Positions 35,021 through 43,061 of a DNA stretch of 64,000 nt are shown here, piece by piece; position 1 is the first letter of the stretch; each line of letters starts with the position of its first letter. Source of the stretch: CAVRAZ01 sp963719135 (GTDB taxonomy: Bacteria > Pseudomonadota > Gammaproteobacteria > DSM-19610); contig CAVRAZ010000013.1 in the NCBI GenBank assembly GCA_963719135.1, positions 124,001 to 188,000 on the forward strand, given 5' to 3'. Both the position numbers and the translations under genes were made by a program. Under the pieces are notes generated by a model that did not search any database, was not told where the DNA came from, and was given only the letters and a program-made list of their open reading frames with translations.

Positions 35021-36484
35021 ATGAAAGCGATCCAACAGGTCCTGACCAATCAGCGGTTGCGCTCCGAAACCGCCTGGAGCCTGCTGGCTCTCGATAATGC
35101 CCCGGTGGCCTTGGGTTTGTTGCAGATCCATCTGTCGGAAAAGGAACGACGCCTTCCCCATTCGATTCTGCTGGAGCGACTGCGCCGCGATCTGGAACAG
35201 CTTCGCACGCAGGGTATGGATCTGCCGCAACCACCCGAGAGCTATCTGTCGAACTGGCTGAGATCCGGATTCCTGATACGCTCGTTCCAGTCGGGGGCCA
35301 GCGAGGAGGAGTACGAACTCAGCGCGTCGGCGGTGCGCGCCATTCAATTCATCCTGGGTGTGCAGGAGCGGCGTAGCTTTGCGACCGAGAGCCGCTTGTC
35401 GCTGGTGATCGGGCAGTTTCAACAATTGGCCGAACAGACCGAGACCGACCCCGAGGCACGCATCGAAACACTGCTGCGGGAGCGTGCGCGGATCGATGCC
35501 AAGATCGAGGCGATACGCGGTGGCCGGTTGGAGGCGCTGCCCGAGGCGCGCGCGCTGGAAAGAGCCCGCGAGGTGATCGTGCTGGCGCAGGAACTGGCCG
35601 CCGACTTTCGCAGCGTGCGGGAACAGTTTCAGGCGCTCAACCGTGATCTGAGGGAGCAGATCGTCGAGAATGAAGGAAGCCGTGGAGAAGTGCTGCAGAA
35701 GGTCTTTTCCGGGGTGGACGTGATCGCCGAGAGCGATGCCGGCAAGACCTTCCGCGCCTTCTGGCGCCTGTTGACCGATCCGGAGCAGACGCTGGCGTTT
35801 GAAACGGCCCTGGACCAGGTGTTATCGCGGGAGTTCGCTCGATCGCTGGATCGGCGCGAACGGCGCTTCCTGATGCAGTTGACGCGCTTGCTGCTGGACA
35901 ATGGCGGCGAGGTTCACGAGGTCTTCCAGCATTTTGCCCGTGGGCTGAAACAGTTCGTACAGAGCCGCGCCTATCGGGAACAGCGGCGCCTCGGCCGGTT
36001 GCTGGCGCAGGCACAAAGGCGGGCGATCGCCGCGAAGGAGCGGCTCCGGCCCACCGACGACATTGGTCAGTGCCTCGTGCTGACCAGCGCCAAGCTGCGC
36101 TCGCTCGCCCAGTGGCAGCTTCATGATCCGAGTGTCGATCGTGTCGACACCGGCGTCGCCGCCGCGCAGCAGGCGGAGATTTCATTGGCTATGATCGGAG
36201 ACCTGCTGGCCCAATCTGAGATCGACTTCCGTCGCCTGCGCGAACAGCTTGCACAGATCTTGGAGCGTCGGCCGCAGGTTTCGATCGCGGACGTGCTGGA
36301 AATCTATCCGGCCGAACAGGGATTGGGCTCGGTGGTGGGTCTGCTGGCGCTGGGCGTACGCGAGGGAATCGTCTCGGAACAGCGCGAGCGGGTCTGCTGG
36401 ATGGGCTTGGACGGTGAGGAGCGCTGCGCCAGGATCCCGCGCGTCTATTTCATCAAGGGACGGGGATATGCACGGGCCGGATGA
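35021..36484 (+). CDS. jetA: Wadjet anti-plasmid defence protein JetA (DUF3375)
   Basis: A 487-aa kleisin-like subunit of the Wadjet SMC complex, which recognises and helps cut small circular DNA. The N-terminal part (LRSETAWSLLALDNAPVALGLL, then SEKERRLPHSILLERLRRDL) and the long coiled coil around 150-230 are typical of DUF3375 proteins, and the C-terminus has the usual winged-helix region (ISLAMIGDLLAQSEIDFRRLREQL, VLEIYPAEQGLGSVVGLLAL). No ribosome site is evident before the ATG, so the start is provisional. First of four overlapping genes. Confidence 0.92.
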   Translation: MKAIQQVLTNQRLRSETAWSLLALDNAPVALGLLQIHLSEKERRLPHSILLERLRRDLEQLRTQGMDLPQPPESYLSNWLRSGFLIRSFQSGASEEEYELSASAVRAIQFILGVQERRSFATESRLSLVIGQFQQLAEQTETDPEARIETLLRERARIDAKIEAIRGGRLEALPEARALERAREVIVLAQELAADFRSVREQFQALNRDLREQIVENEGSRGEVLQKVFSGVDVIAESDAGKTFRAFWRLLTDPEQTLAFETALDQVLSREFARSLDRRERRFLMQLTRLLLDNGGEVHEVFQHFARGLKQFVQSRAYREQRRLGRLLAQAQRRAIAAKERLRPTDDIGQCLVLTSAKLRSLAQWQLHDPSVDRVDTGVAAAQQAEISLAMIGDLLAQSEIDFRRLREQLAQILERRPQVSIADVLEIYPAEQGLGSVVGLLALGVREGIVSEQRERVCWMGLDGEERCARIPRVYFIKGRGYARAG

Positions 36485-37151
36485 CCTGGAAGATACCGCG
36501 CCTTTCGAACCGGAGCCGGCAACCGGCGAGGCGCTCTACCCCGGTGACGTCGGCCAGTTGCCGCTCGAGGCGCGCCGCCTGCTGGTTCAACTCCTGTCGG
36601 GGCCGTCCCTGGACGGACGGCGCCACGGCCGGCTGTGGCCCGCAATGTTGCGCTACCGGGAATTGATTCGGTCCCGTCTTGCGGATCTGTTCCTGGAGCT
36701 TGTGCTGGACGCGGATACGCAGGTCGCCTTCGTGCGCCAGGCCGATACCGGCGAACTCGAGGCACCGATCCTGTTGCGCCGCACCCGTCTCACCTTCCTC
36801 GATTCGGCACTGCTGCTCTATCTGCGACAACTCCTGGCGGACGCGGATCTCCGTGGCGAGCGGGCTGTGGTATCGACCCTGGAGATGGTGGAGCAGCTTC
36901 AGCTCTACGAACAGAACCTCAACACCGATCATGCCGGGTTCGAGAAACGCATCCACCATGCAATCGACAAGGCCAAGAAGAACAGCCTGCTCGGCGCAAT
37001 ACGCGGGACCGACGATCGCTACGAGATTTCACCGACGCTCAAGCTGCTGTTCAGCGCGGAGCAGATCGCCGCGCTGACCCGGAGTTACAGCGATGCCCGC
37101 ACGGATATCCCGCCTGCGACGGAGAAGCTGCGGGAGAACCGACAGGAATGA
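36468..37151 (+). CDS. jetB: Wadjet defence protein JetB (DUF4194)
   Basis: A 227-aa kite-type subunit that links JetA and the JetC ATPase. The ATG at 36468 overlaps the end of jetA by 17 bases, with GGGGA upstream. Conserved features include LPLEARRLLVQLLSGP, RRTRLTFLDSALLLYLRQLL and FEKRIHHAIDKAKKNSLL. Its stop codon overlaps the jetC start (ATGA), so jetA-D are translated as a unit. Confidence 0.9.
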   Translation: MHGPDDLEDTAPFEPEPATGEALYPGDVGQLPLEARRLLVQLLSGPSLDGRRHGRLWPAMLRYRELIRSRLADLFLELVLDADTQVAFVRQADTGELEAPILLRRTRLTFLDSALLLYLRQLLADADLRGERAVVSTLEMVEQLQLYEQNLNTDHAGFEKRIHHAIDKAKKNSLLGAIRGTDDRYEISPTLKLLFSAEQIAALTRSYSDARTDIPPATEKLRENRQE

Positions 37152-40100
37152 CGGCGCAGTCCGATTTCTTCACTGACACGGAGGCGCTGCAACGCAGCCA
37201 GCAGTTCCGCATGCGTCGCCTGCAGGTTTACAATTGGGGCACCTTTTCCGATCTTCACGATATCGCCATCGCCGACAAGGGGTTCCTGTTTGTAGGGCGT
37301 TCCGGTTCCGGAAAGTCCACCCTGCTCGACGCCCTGGCCGCCCTGCTGGTTCCGCCGCAATGGCTGGTGTTCAACGCGGCGGCCAGGGAAGGCGAGCGCA
37401 ATCGCCGGGACCGCAACCTGGTCTCCTATATTCGCGGGGCCTGGGGTGATCAGAAGGACAGCGGCTCCGGCGAGATTACGGCGCAGTTCCTGCGCAAAGG
37501 CACCACCTGGTCGGCGCTTGCCCTGACGTTTGCCAACGGTGAGGGGCGGCATGTCACCCTGGTGCAGCTCTACTGGCTGCGTGGGGCGAGCGCCGCCACC
37601 ACCGATGTCAGACGACACTACCTGATTGCCGAACGCCCCTTCGCTATCGCCGACGAACTGCGCGATTTCGATTTGGATGTGCGCGGGCTCAAGCATCGCC
37701 TCGCCAACGTCGAGCACTTTGACACTACCTTCCGGCCTTATGGTGAACGTTTCCGGCGCCTTGTAAATATCGAATCCGAGATGGCGCTGAAGCTGCTGCA
37801 CAAGACGCAGTCGGCCAAGAATCTCGGCGATCTCAACGAATTTCTGCGTCAGTTCATGCTGGACGAGCCCGAGTCGTTTGCAGCGGCGGATCGCCTGGTG
37901 GCCGAGTTCGCCGAACTCGATACCGCGCACCAGGCGGTGGTCACCGCCCGCCGCCAGGTGGAGACGCTGGCTCCGGCGCGGCAGGCGTACGAACGCGTCC
38001 AGGCGATCGAACAGGACATCCGCGATCACGATCTGCTGCTGGCCGGAATCGATGGCTACTGCGACAGGGTGCGGGCCGACCTGTTGGCGCAGAAGCTCGA
38101 TGAACTCGCCACCCGGGACCAGGGGCTCGCGGGCGAGCAGGCCCAGCGACAGGAAGAACTGGCGCGCCTCAAGGATGTGCTGGCGACGCTCGAGGCTGAG
38201 CATCGTCAATTGGGCGGCGATCGCATCGAGGGCTTGGAACGGAGCAAGGCCGATGCGGAAAGGCAGCGCGACGAGCGCCTCAGGCACCGCGGCCAGGTGG
38301 AGGGTGCCTGCCGGATGCTGGGATGGAGTGTCCCCGACAACGCCCATGTTTTCAGCGAACGGCTTGGGGAGGCGCGCAACATCGTCGAGGCCTGGCGCGG
38401 CGGACAGGACGAGGCCGAGACCCGCCGCGATGAATTGCGGGACCGAAAGAGCGAGGCGGAAACCGAGTTTGCCGAAGTGCGCAGGGAAATCGACGCCATG
38501 CAACGCCAGCCGTCGAACATCCCCGCCCACATGCTGGAGCTGCGCCGCGGCATTGCCGAGGCGCTCGGCTATGCCGAAGCGGATCTTCCCTTTATCGGCG
38601 AGCTGATCCAGGTGAAGGAGGAAGCCGCGCCATGGCGCGGCGCGATCGAGCGCCTGTTGCATGGGTTTGCGCTTTCGTTGCTGGTGGACGAGCGCCGCTA
38701 CACTGCCGTTTCAGGCTATGTCGATGACACCCACCTGGGCAGGCGGCTGATCTACTATCGTGTGGGCGGCGATGTCCATAGCGTTGCGGTCCCGTCCGGC
38801 AGGCAGTCGTTGCTGCATAAACTGGAACGCAAGGAGACGAGCTATCTGCCGTGGCTGGAGTCGGAACTCGCGCGGCGTTTCGACTATGCCTGTGTCGACA
38901 ACCTGCGCGACTTTCGCCAGGAGAAACGCGCCATCACGCTCAAGGGCCAGATCCGCCACGGACCGGACCGGCACGAGAAGGATGACCGCACCGCCATCGG
39001 TGACCAGCGGCACTGGGTGCTCGGCTTCGGCAATCGCGAGAAGCTCGTCCTCTATAGGCAACGCGCACAGGAACTGGGGCTTGCCATCGGCGGGTTCGAC
39101 CGGCAACTGACCGCGCTCAGGAACGAACGCGAGCTGCAACGGACCCGGGTCGAGGCCTGCATGGCACTGGTCAACCTGAGCTGGCGCGAGATCGACGTTG
39201 CGAGCAGCCTGGATACGATCCAATCCATCGACCGGCAACTGCGCGAGCTGCGCGACGGCAATCGTCAGCTCAAGAGCCTGGGTGAACGCATCGACCGGCA
39301 GCGCGCTCTTGTGGAGGTTGCCGGCGAGGCATTGCGCAAGGTGGAGGTGGACAGGCGACAACTCGCTAACGAACTGGACGCGCTTCGGCGGACGCAACAC
39401 GAGCTTGAGCAAAGGCTCCAGCGCCTCATCCAACCCATGCCACGCCATCAGGGGATGCTGGAGGAACGGTTCAAGGCAAAAGGTGCGCTTACCCTGGGCA
39501 ACCTGGATGATCGGCGCCGCGAGGTGGAGCGGGGTGTCAACGAGGCGCTGAAGAGCCAACGCGACGAGCGCAACGCCTGCATCAAGAAGGTCGAAAACGC
39601 CTTCGCCGACTTCAAGCGCGAATGGCCGCAGGAAGGCGCCGATTTCGATGCGGCAGTGGAAGCCGCGCGCGATTTTCTCGCGTTGTTGCAGCGCCTGGAG
39701 CGTGACGGTTTGCCGCGCCACGAACAACGTTTCTTCGACATGCTCAAGGAGCAGAGCGCGGAAAACCTGGCAGCCCTGAATGCCCATGTCTTGCAGGCGC
39801 GCAAGGAGATCCACGCCCGTATGGAGCTGGTGAACGAGGGGCTGTCGGACGCCGAGTTCAATCCCGGCACCCATCTGCAGATCGCGGTGACCGATCGTCA
39901 TCTGCCCGACGTGCGCGAATTCCGCGAGCAGGTGAACCGGATTCTCAGCCACGCCTGGCAGATGGATCGGGCAAGCGCCGAAGAGCGCTTCCTGATCCTG
40001 CGAGCGTTGGTGCAAAAGCTCGGCGGCCAGGAGCCCGAGCAGCGCCGCTGGCGGGAATTGGTATTGGATGTGCGCCTGCACATGGAGTTCATCGGCAGGG

Positions 40101-40519
40101 AACTCGATGCACAGGGCGATGAAATCGAGATCTATCGCTCGGGCGCCGGCAAGTCTGGCGGCCAGCGGGAGAAGCTCTCCACCACCTGTTTGGCCGCCGC
40201 ATTGCGTTATCAACTGGGCGGCGCCGACGGCGGGATACCGCTCTATGCTCCGGTGGTGCTCGATGAGGCGTTCGGCAAGGCCGACAACGAGTTTACGGAG
40301 CTGGCCATGCGCATCTTCGAACGCTTCGGTTTTCAGATGATCGTGGCCACGCCCTTGAAGTCGGTGATGACCCTCGAGCCGTTCATCGGCGGCGCCTGTT
40401 TCGTCGATATTGCCGACCGCAAGCGTTCGGCCACGCTGCCGATCGAGTACGACGTGCGGCAGCAGCGCCTCGATCTCCCGGCGTGCGCCAATGGCGAAGT
40501 CGTTTCTGCTTCATCCTGA
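37148..40519 (+). CDS. jetC: Wadjet SMC-like ATPase JetC
   Basis: A 1,123-aa SMC/MukB-like loop-extruding ATPase. Walker A is GRSGSGKST near residue 50. Two long coiled-coil arms surround a hinge-like globular region (about 450-650), and the C-terminal head has the signature KSGGQREKLS near 1000 and Walker B VVLDEAFGKAD near 1035. The start is the ATG overlapping the jetB stop; the much longer upstream open frame is a shadow of jetB. In Wadjet, JetABC extrudes plasmid DNA until the JetD nuclease cuts small circles. Confidence 0.95.
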   Translation: MTAQSDFFTDTEALQRSQQFRMRRLQVYNWGTFSDLHDIAIADKGFLFVGRSGSGKSTLLDALAALLVPPQWLVFNAAAREGERNRRDRNLVSYIRGAWGDQKDSGSGEITAQFLRKGTTWSALALTFANGEGRHVTLVQLYWLRGASAATTDVRRHYLIAERPFAIADELRDFDLDVRGLKHRLANVEHFDTTFRPYGERFRRLVNIESEMALKLLHKTQSAKNLGDLNEFLRQFMLDEPESFAAADRLVAEFAELDTAHQAVVTARRQVETLAPARQAYERVQAIEQDIRDHDLLLAGIDGYCDRVRADLLAQKLDELATRDQGLAGEQAQRQEELARLKDVLATLEAEHRQLGGDRIEGLERSKADAERQRDERLRHRGQVEGACRMLGWSVPDNAHVFSERLGEARNIVEAWRGGQDEAETRRDELRDRKSEAETEFAEVRREIDAMQRQPSNIPAHMLELRRGIAEALGYAEADLPFIGELIQVKEEAAPWRGAIERLLHGFALSLLVDERRYTAVSGYVDDTHLGRRLIYYRVGGDVHSVAVPSGRQSLLHKLERKETSYLPWLESELARRFDYACVDNLRDFRQEKRAITLKGQIRHGPDRHEKDDRTAIGDQRHWVLGFGNREKLVLYRQRAQELGLAIGGFDRQLTALRNERELQRTRVEACMALVNLSWREIDVASSLDTIQSIDRQLRELRDGNRQLKSLGERIDRQRALVEVAGEALRKVEVDRRQLANELDALRRTQHELEQRLQRLIQPMPRHQGMLEERFKAKGALTLGNLDDRRREVERGVNEALKSQRDERNACIKKVENAFADFKREWPQEGADFDAAVEAARDFLALLQRLERDGLPRHEQRFFDMLKEQSAENLAALNAHVLQARKEIHARMELVNEGLSDAEFNPGTHLQIAVTDRHLPDVREFREQVNRILSHAWQMDRASAEERFLILRALVQKLGGQEPEQRRWRELVLDVRLHMEFIGRELDAQGDEIEIYRSGAGKSGGQREKLSTTCLAAALRYQLGGADGGIPLYAPVVLDEAFGKADNEFTELAMRIFERFGFQMIVATPLKSVMTLEPFIGGACFVDIADRKRSATLPIEYDVRQQRLDLPACANGEVVSASS

Positions 40520-41651
40520 CGACGCTTTTCAGCGTCTGAACCTTCGCTACCGCAGCCAGCGGCGTCATTGGCTGGCGGGCGGGGGCGAATGGCCGATCCG
40601 TTTGCCACTTGGAGTTCCCGCGGAGCGTGAGGCGGCCGAGCATTTGGCGCAAGTACGCGACTGGCAGGCACACTGGGCGAACTGGCGCGGTCCGGCCAGG
40701 GTCGAATGGGTCGAGCGGCGGTGGCCTGTGTTGGGGACGCAACGATTGCCGGAAGCCTTGATCGTCGACTCGGCCGAGGCCGTCGCTGCGCTCAGGGGCA
40801 GTCTGGAGGAATGGTCGCGCGCTCGCGGCCGCATGCAAAGGATCGGCGGTCTTTGGCCGGCCCTGTCCGCGACCTTGCCGGCCTGGCCGGATGTGTTGAT
40901 GGAGTGGGGCGATGACGAGTTCGAGCGACTGGTCGGGGTGGTCCGGTGGTTGGCGTCGAACCGCTGTTCCGGCGCTTACATCCGGCAGTTGCCGATTCCC
41001 GGCGTCGATGGCAAATGGCTCGAGAGCCGTCAGAAGCTGATCTGTGACTGGCTGCGCCGCATCCTGGGCGGCGCCGCTGACGGCGATCTGTATGATCTGG
41101 CGGGTTTGCGCCGTTTGCCGGTCCAGTTGCGGTTGCGCCTGCTCGATCCGGCCCTGAGGGCCCGGATGGGCGGCATCGGCGATATTCAGGCGCCGGTGAG
41201 CGAGTTGGCTGCGCTCCGTCTACCGGTGGATAGAGTCTTTATCGTCGAGAATCTGCAAACCGGCCTCGTGTTCGATGATATCCCGGGCGCGGTGGTGTTC
41301 ATGAAACAGGGTTACGCCGTGGATCTGTTCGGAGAACTGCAATGGTTGAAGTCCGTCCCCTGCTACTATTGGGGCGATCTCGATACCCACGGTTTCGCGA
41401 TTCTCGATCGGCTGCGCCAGCATCTGCCCGAGACGTGTTCCATACTGATGGATTCCGAGACCTTGGTGCGGCATCGTGCGTTGTGGGTGCATGAAGACAA
41501 TCCGGTTCAGGCCGATCTCCAGCGTCTTCGGGCGGACGAACAGGCGCTGTTTGACGGGCTACGACAAAATCGCTGGGGCGTGGGGGTGCGCCTGGAACAG
41601 GAGCGGGTGGATTGGGACTACGCCAGCGCGAAAATCCTTTGCTCACGCTGA
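40491..41651 (+). CDS. jetD: Wadjet nuclease JetD (DUF3322-DUF2220)
   Basis: A 386-aa protein: DUF3322 N-terminal half and a DUF2220 topoisomerase-VI-like Toprim half. Toprim acidic residues are visible in VFIVENLQTG (near 250) and YYWGDLDTHGF (near 295), so the nuclease looks intact. The ATG lies within the end of jetC (29-base overlap), with CGTGCGCCA before it. All four Wadjet subunits are complete in order ABCD, the arrangement of type I Wadjet. Confidence 0.92.
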   Translation: MAKSFLLHPDDAFQRLNLRYRSQRRHWLAGGGEWPIRLPLGVPAEREAAEHLAQVRDWQAHWANWRGPARVEWVERRWPVLGTQRLPEALIVDSAEAVAALRGSLEEWSRARGRMQRIGGLWPALSATLPAWPDVLMEWGDDEFERLVGVVRWLASNRCSGAYIRQLPIPGVDGKWLESRQKLICDWLRRILGGAADGDLYDLAGLRRLPVQLRLRLLDPALRARMGGIGDIQAPVSELAALRLPVDRVFIVENLQTGLVFDDIPGAVVFMKQGYAVDLFGELQWLKSVPCYYWGDLDTHGFAILDRLRQHLPETCSILMDSETLVRHRALWVHEDNPVQADLQRLRADEQALFDGLRQNRWGVGVRLEQERVDWDYASAKILCSR

Positions 41652-42009
41652 CGCGGAGCGACGCGCTGCCGCTCGACCGAGGGTGTCGTTTTCCGGGTCT
41701 GGACCTGGCGTGGCGTTGTCGCGAAGGCCGCGGAATCCATGCTTTCGAATGACGCGGTCCTTTCGGCTGCGGATGTCCCTTCGAGGATAGGTGGCCTTGA
41801 CGCGCAGGGTTCGCGAAACAAACCGAAACGCGCTGCAGACAGCGCGTCTCCTTGCGGACACCCTCCCGGCTTGCAACAGGGTGGAAGAGTATCAAATAGG
41901 AACTCCGGTTCAACGCAAGAACACAGGGCTGCCGCAAGACGCCGGTTCAAGACGTAACGAAGTGGGGGCGCAAGCCGCTCCCGGCACCCGAGTATTTCCC
42001 GGTTTGAGA
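41652..42009. other. Intergenic region between jetD and the SWIM gene
   Basis: Convergent gene ends. No gene, strong hairpin terminator or repeat seen; the frames crossing it on both strands look like non-coding sequence. Confidence 0.5.
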
Positions 42010-43047
42010 TCATATCCCTAACCATGCCCGGGTAATCGCCGTCAGCGTACGCTCCTGAAGTTTGAGTCTGCCGCGTTTGGTTTCCCAGTTTGCGACCGTC
42101 TGTGGGCTTACGCCAAGCAGGCCCGCGAATTGGGTGCGTGTCATCCCGAGTTGTCTGCGCAGTCGGGTAACCGCCGTACTGGTCGGGCTGAAAGCCTTCC
42201 TTCCCTGAGCTGCTGTTGCATTGCCGGCCCGCAACTTCCCGCGCTTCGCCGCCGTATTCGCGTCGATCGATGTGCTGTTGTTTGAGCGGAGCGCGGTCTT
42301 CCGCGGTGGTGTTTTTCGCTTCTTTACCGCTGGTGCTGTGTCCTCGATATCGACACCAAACAGGGTCGAGAGGTCCTGGTTCGCGAGCCGACGCCGTTTC
42401 CCTTGTCCCGCGGTCGCGGTCCCAATGTCCAGATCCGCCGAGATGAGTGCTTGATGATCGACCTTGCGCAGCACGAAGAGCTGCTCCGGGTTCTTATCCA
42501 GGCGGGCGCCGACACCGTACAGCACGGCGGCGACGTGTTTGCACATGACGGCCCAGTCTGGGCAGTCGCAGTGCAGCTTGATATCCGCGGGTTGGGGAAA
42601 CAGCCCCTTGGCAGGCTCGGTTACGATGCCCATTACCTGGCTGGAGAGTTGTCCCCGCAACAATTCCAGCATAGAGCCGATCCGGCCGGCGCATTGCTTG
42701 CGTATGTTGTTCCACCGGGCCGGCGCCAGGGGGGCGATGCGGATGGAGACATGGTAAAGCTCCGAACCGGAAACGATGGCCTCGATGCTTCCTTTCTTGA
42801 TCGCGAGATGACAGACCGAACCGTTACGGACATAGGTTCTGCCGCGCGGCAGGCGGTTGGCGAAGTCGCTGAATCGTTCCAGGTGCTTGCACCAGGCCTC
42901 GCCCCAGAAGGTATGGGCGATCTTGCGGCCGTGGATCTCCACGGGTTCGATCTGCACGCCCGTGCGGCGCAGTTCTTCCATTGCCCGGGCCGTCTCGGCC
43001 CTTCGCTGCGCGACCGACACATAGGGTCGCCACGTACCATAAGACAT
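42010..43047 (-). CDS. SWIM zinc-finger protein with C-terminal helix-turn-helix
   Basis: A 345-aa protein. Residues 1-120 match the N-terminal domain of bacterial SWIM proteins (AHTFWGEAWCKHLERFSDFANRL, the conserved RGRTYVRNGSV). The SWIM motif is LHCDCPDWAVMCKHVAAVLY (CxC...CxH). A basic, low-complexity linker (about 210-285) leads to a Cro/HigA-like HTH (LRRQLGMTRTQFAGLLGVSPQTVANWE). The gene lies 14 bases after the SNF2 gene on the same strand, the usual pairing of SWIM proteins with SNF2 helicases. The added HTH is less usual and suggests sequence-specific targeting. Activity is unknown. Confidence 0.85.
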   Translation of the reverse strand: MSYGTWRPYVSVAQRRAETARAMEELRRTGVQIEPVEIHGRKIAHTFWGEAWCKHLERFSDFANRLPRGRTYVRNGSVCHLAIKKGSIEAIVSGSELYHVSIRIAPLAPARWNNIRKQCAGRIGSMLELLRGQLSSQVMGIVTEPAKGLFPQPADIKLHCDCPDWAVMCKHVAAVLYGVGARLDKNPEQLFVLRKVDHQALISADLDIGTATAGQGKRRRLANQDLSTLFGVDIEDTAPAVKKRKTPPRKTALRSNNSTSIDANTAAKRGKLRAGNATAAQGRKAFSPTSTAVTRLRRQLGMTRTQFAGLLGVSPQTVANWETKRGRLKLQERTLTAITRAWLGI

Positions 43048-43061
43048 CGACTGTTCTCCCG

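Noticed and set aside
36635..37147. Long plus-strand open frame extending upstream of jetC
   Set aside because: It runs through jetB in another frame; the ATG overlapping the jetB stop and the conserved SMC N-terminus define the real start.
35021..41651. Wadjet as cargo of the integrated element
   Set aside because: The 49-bp repeat next to the integrase closes the element before jetA, and no third repeat copy was found beyond jetD.
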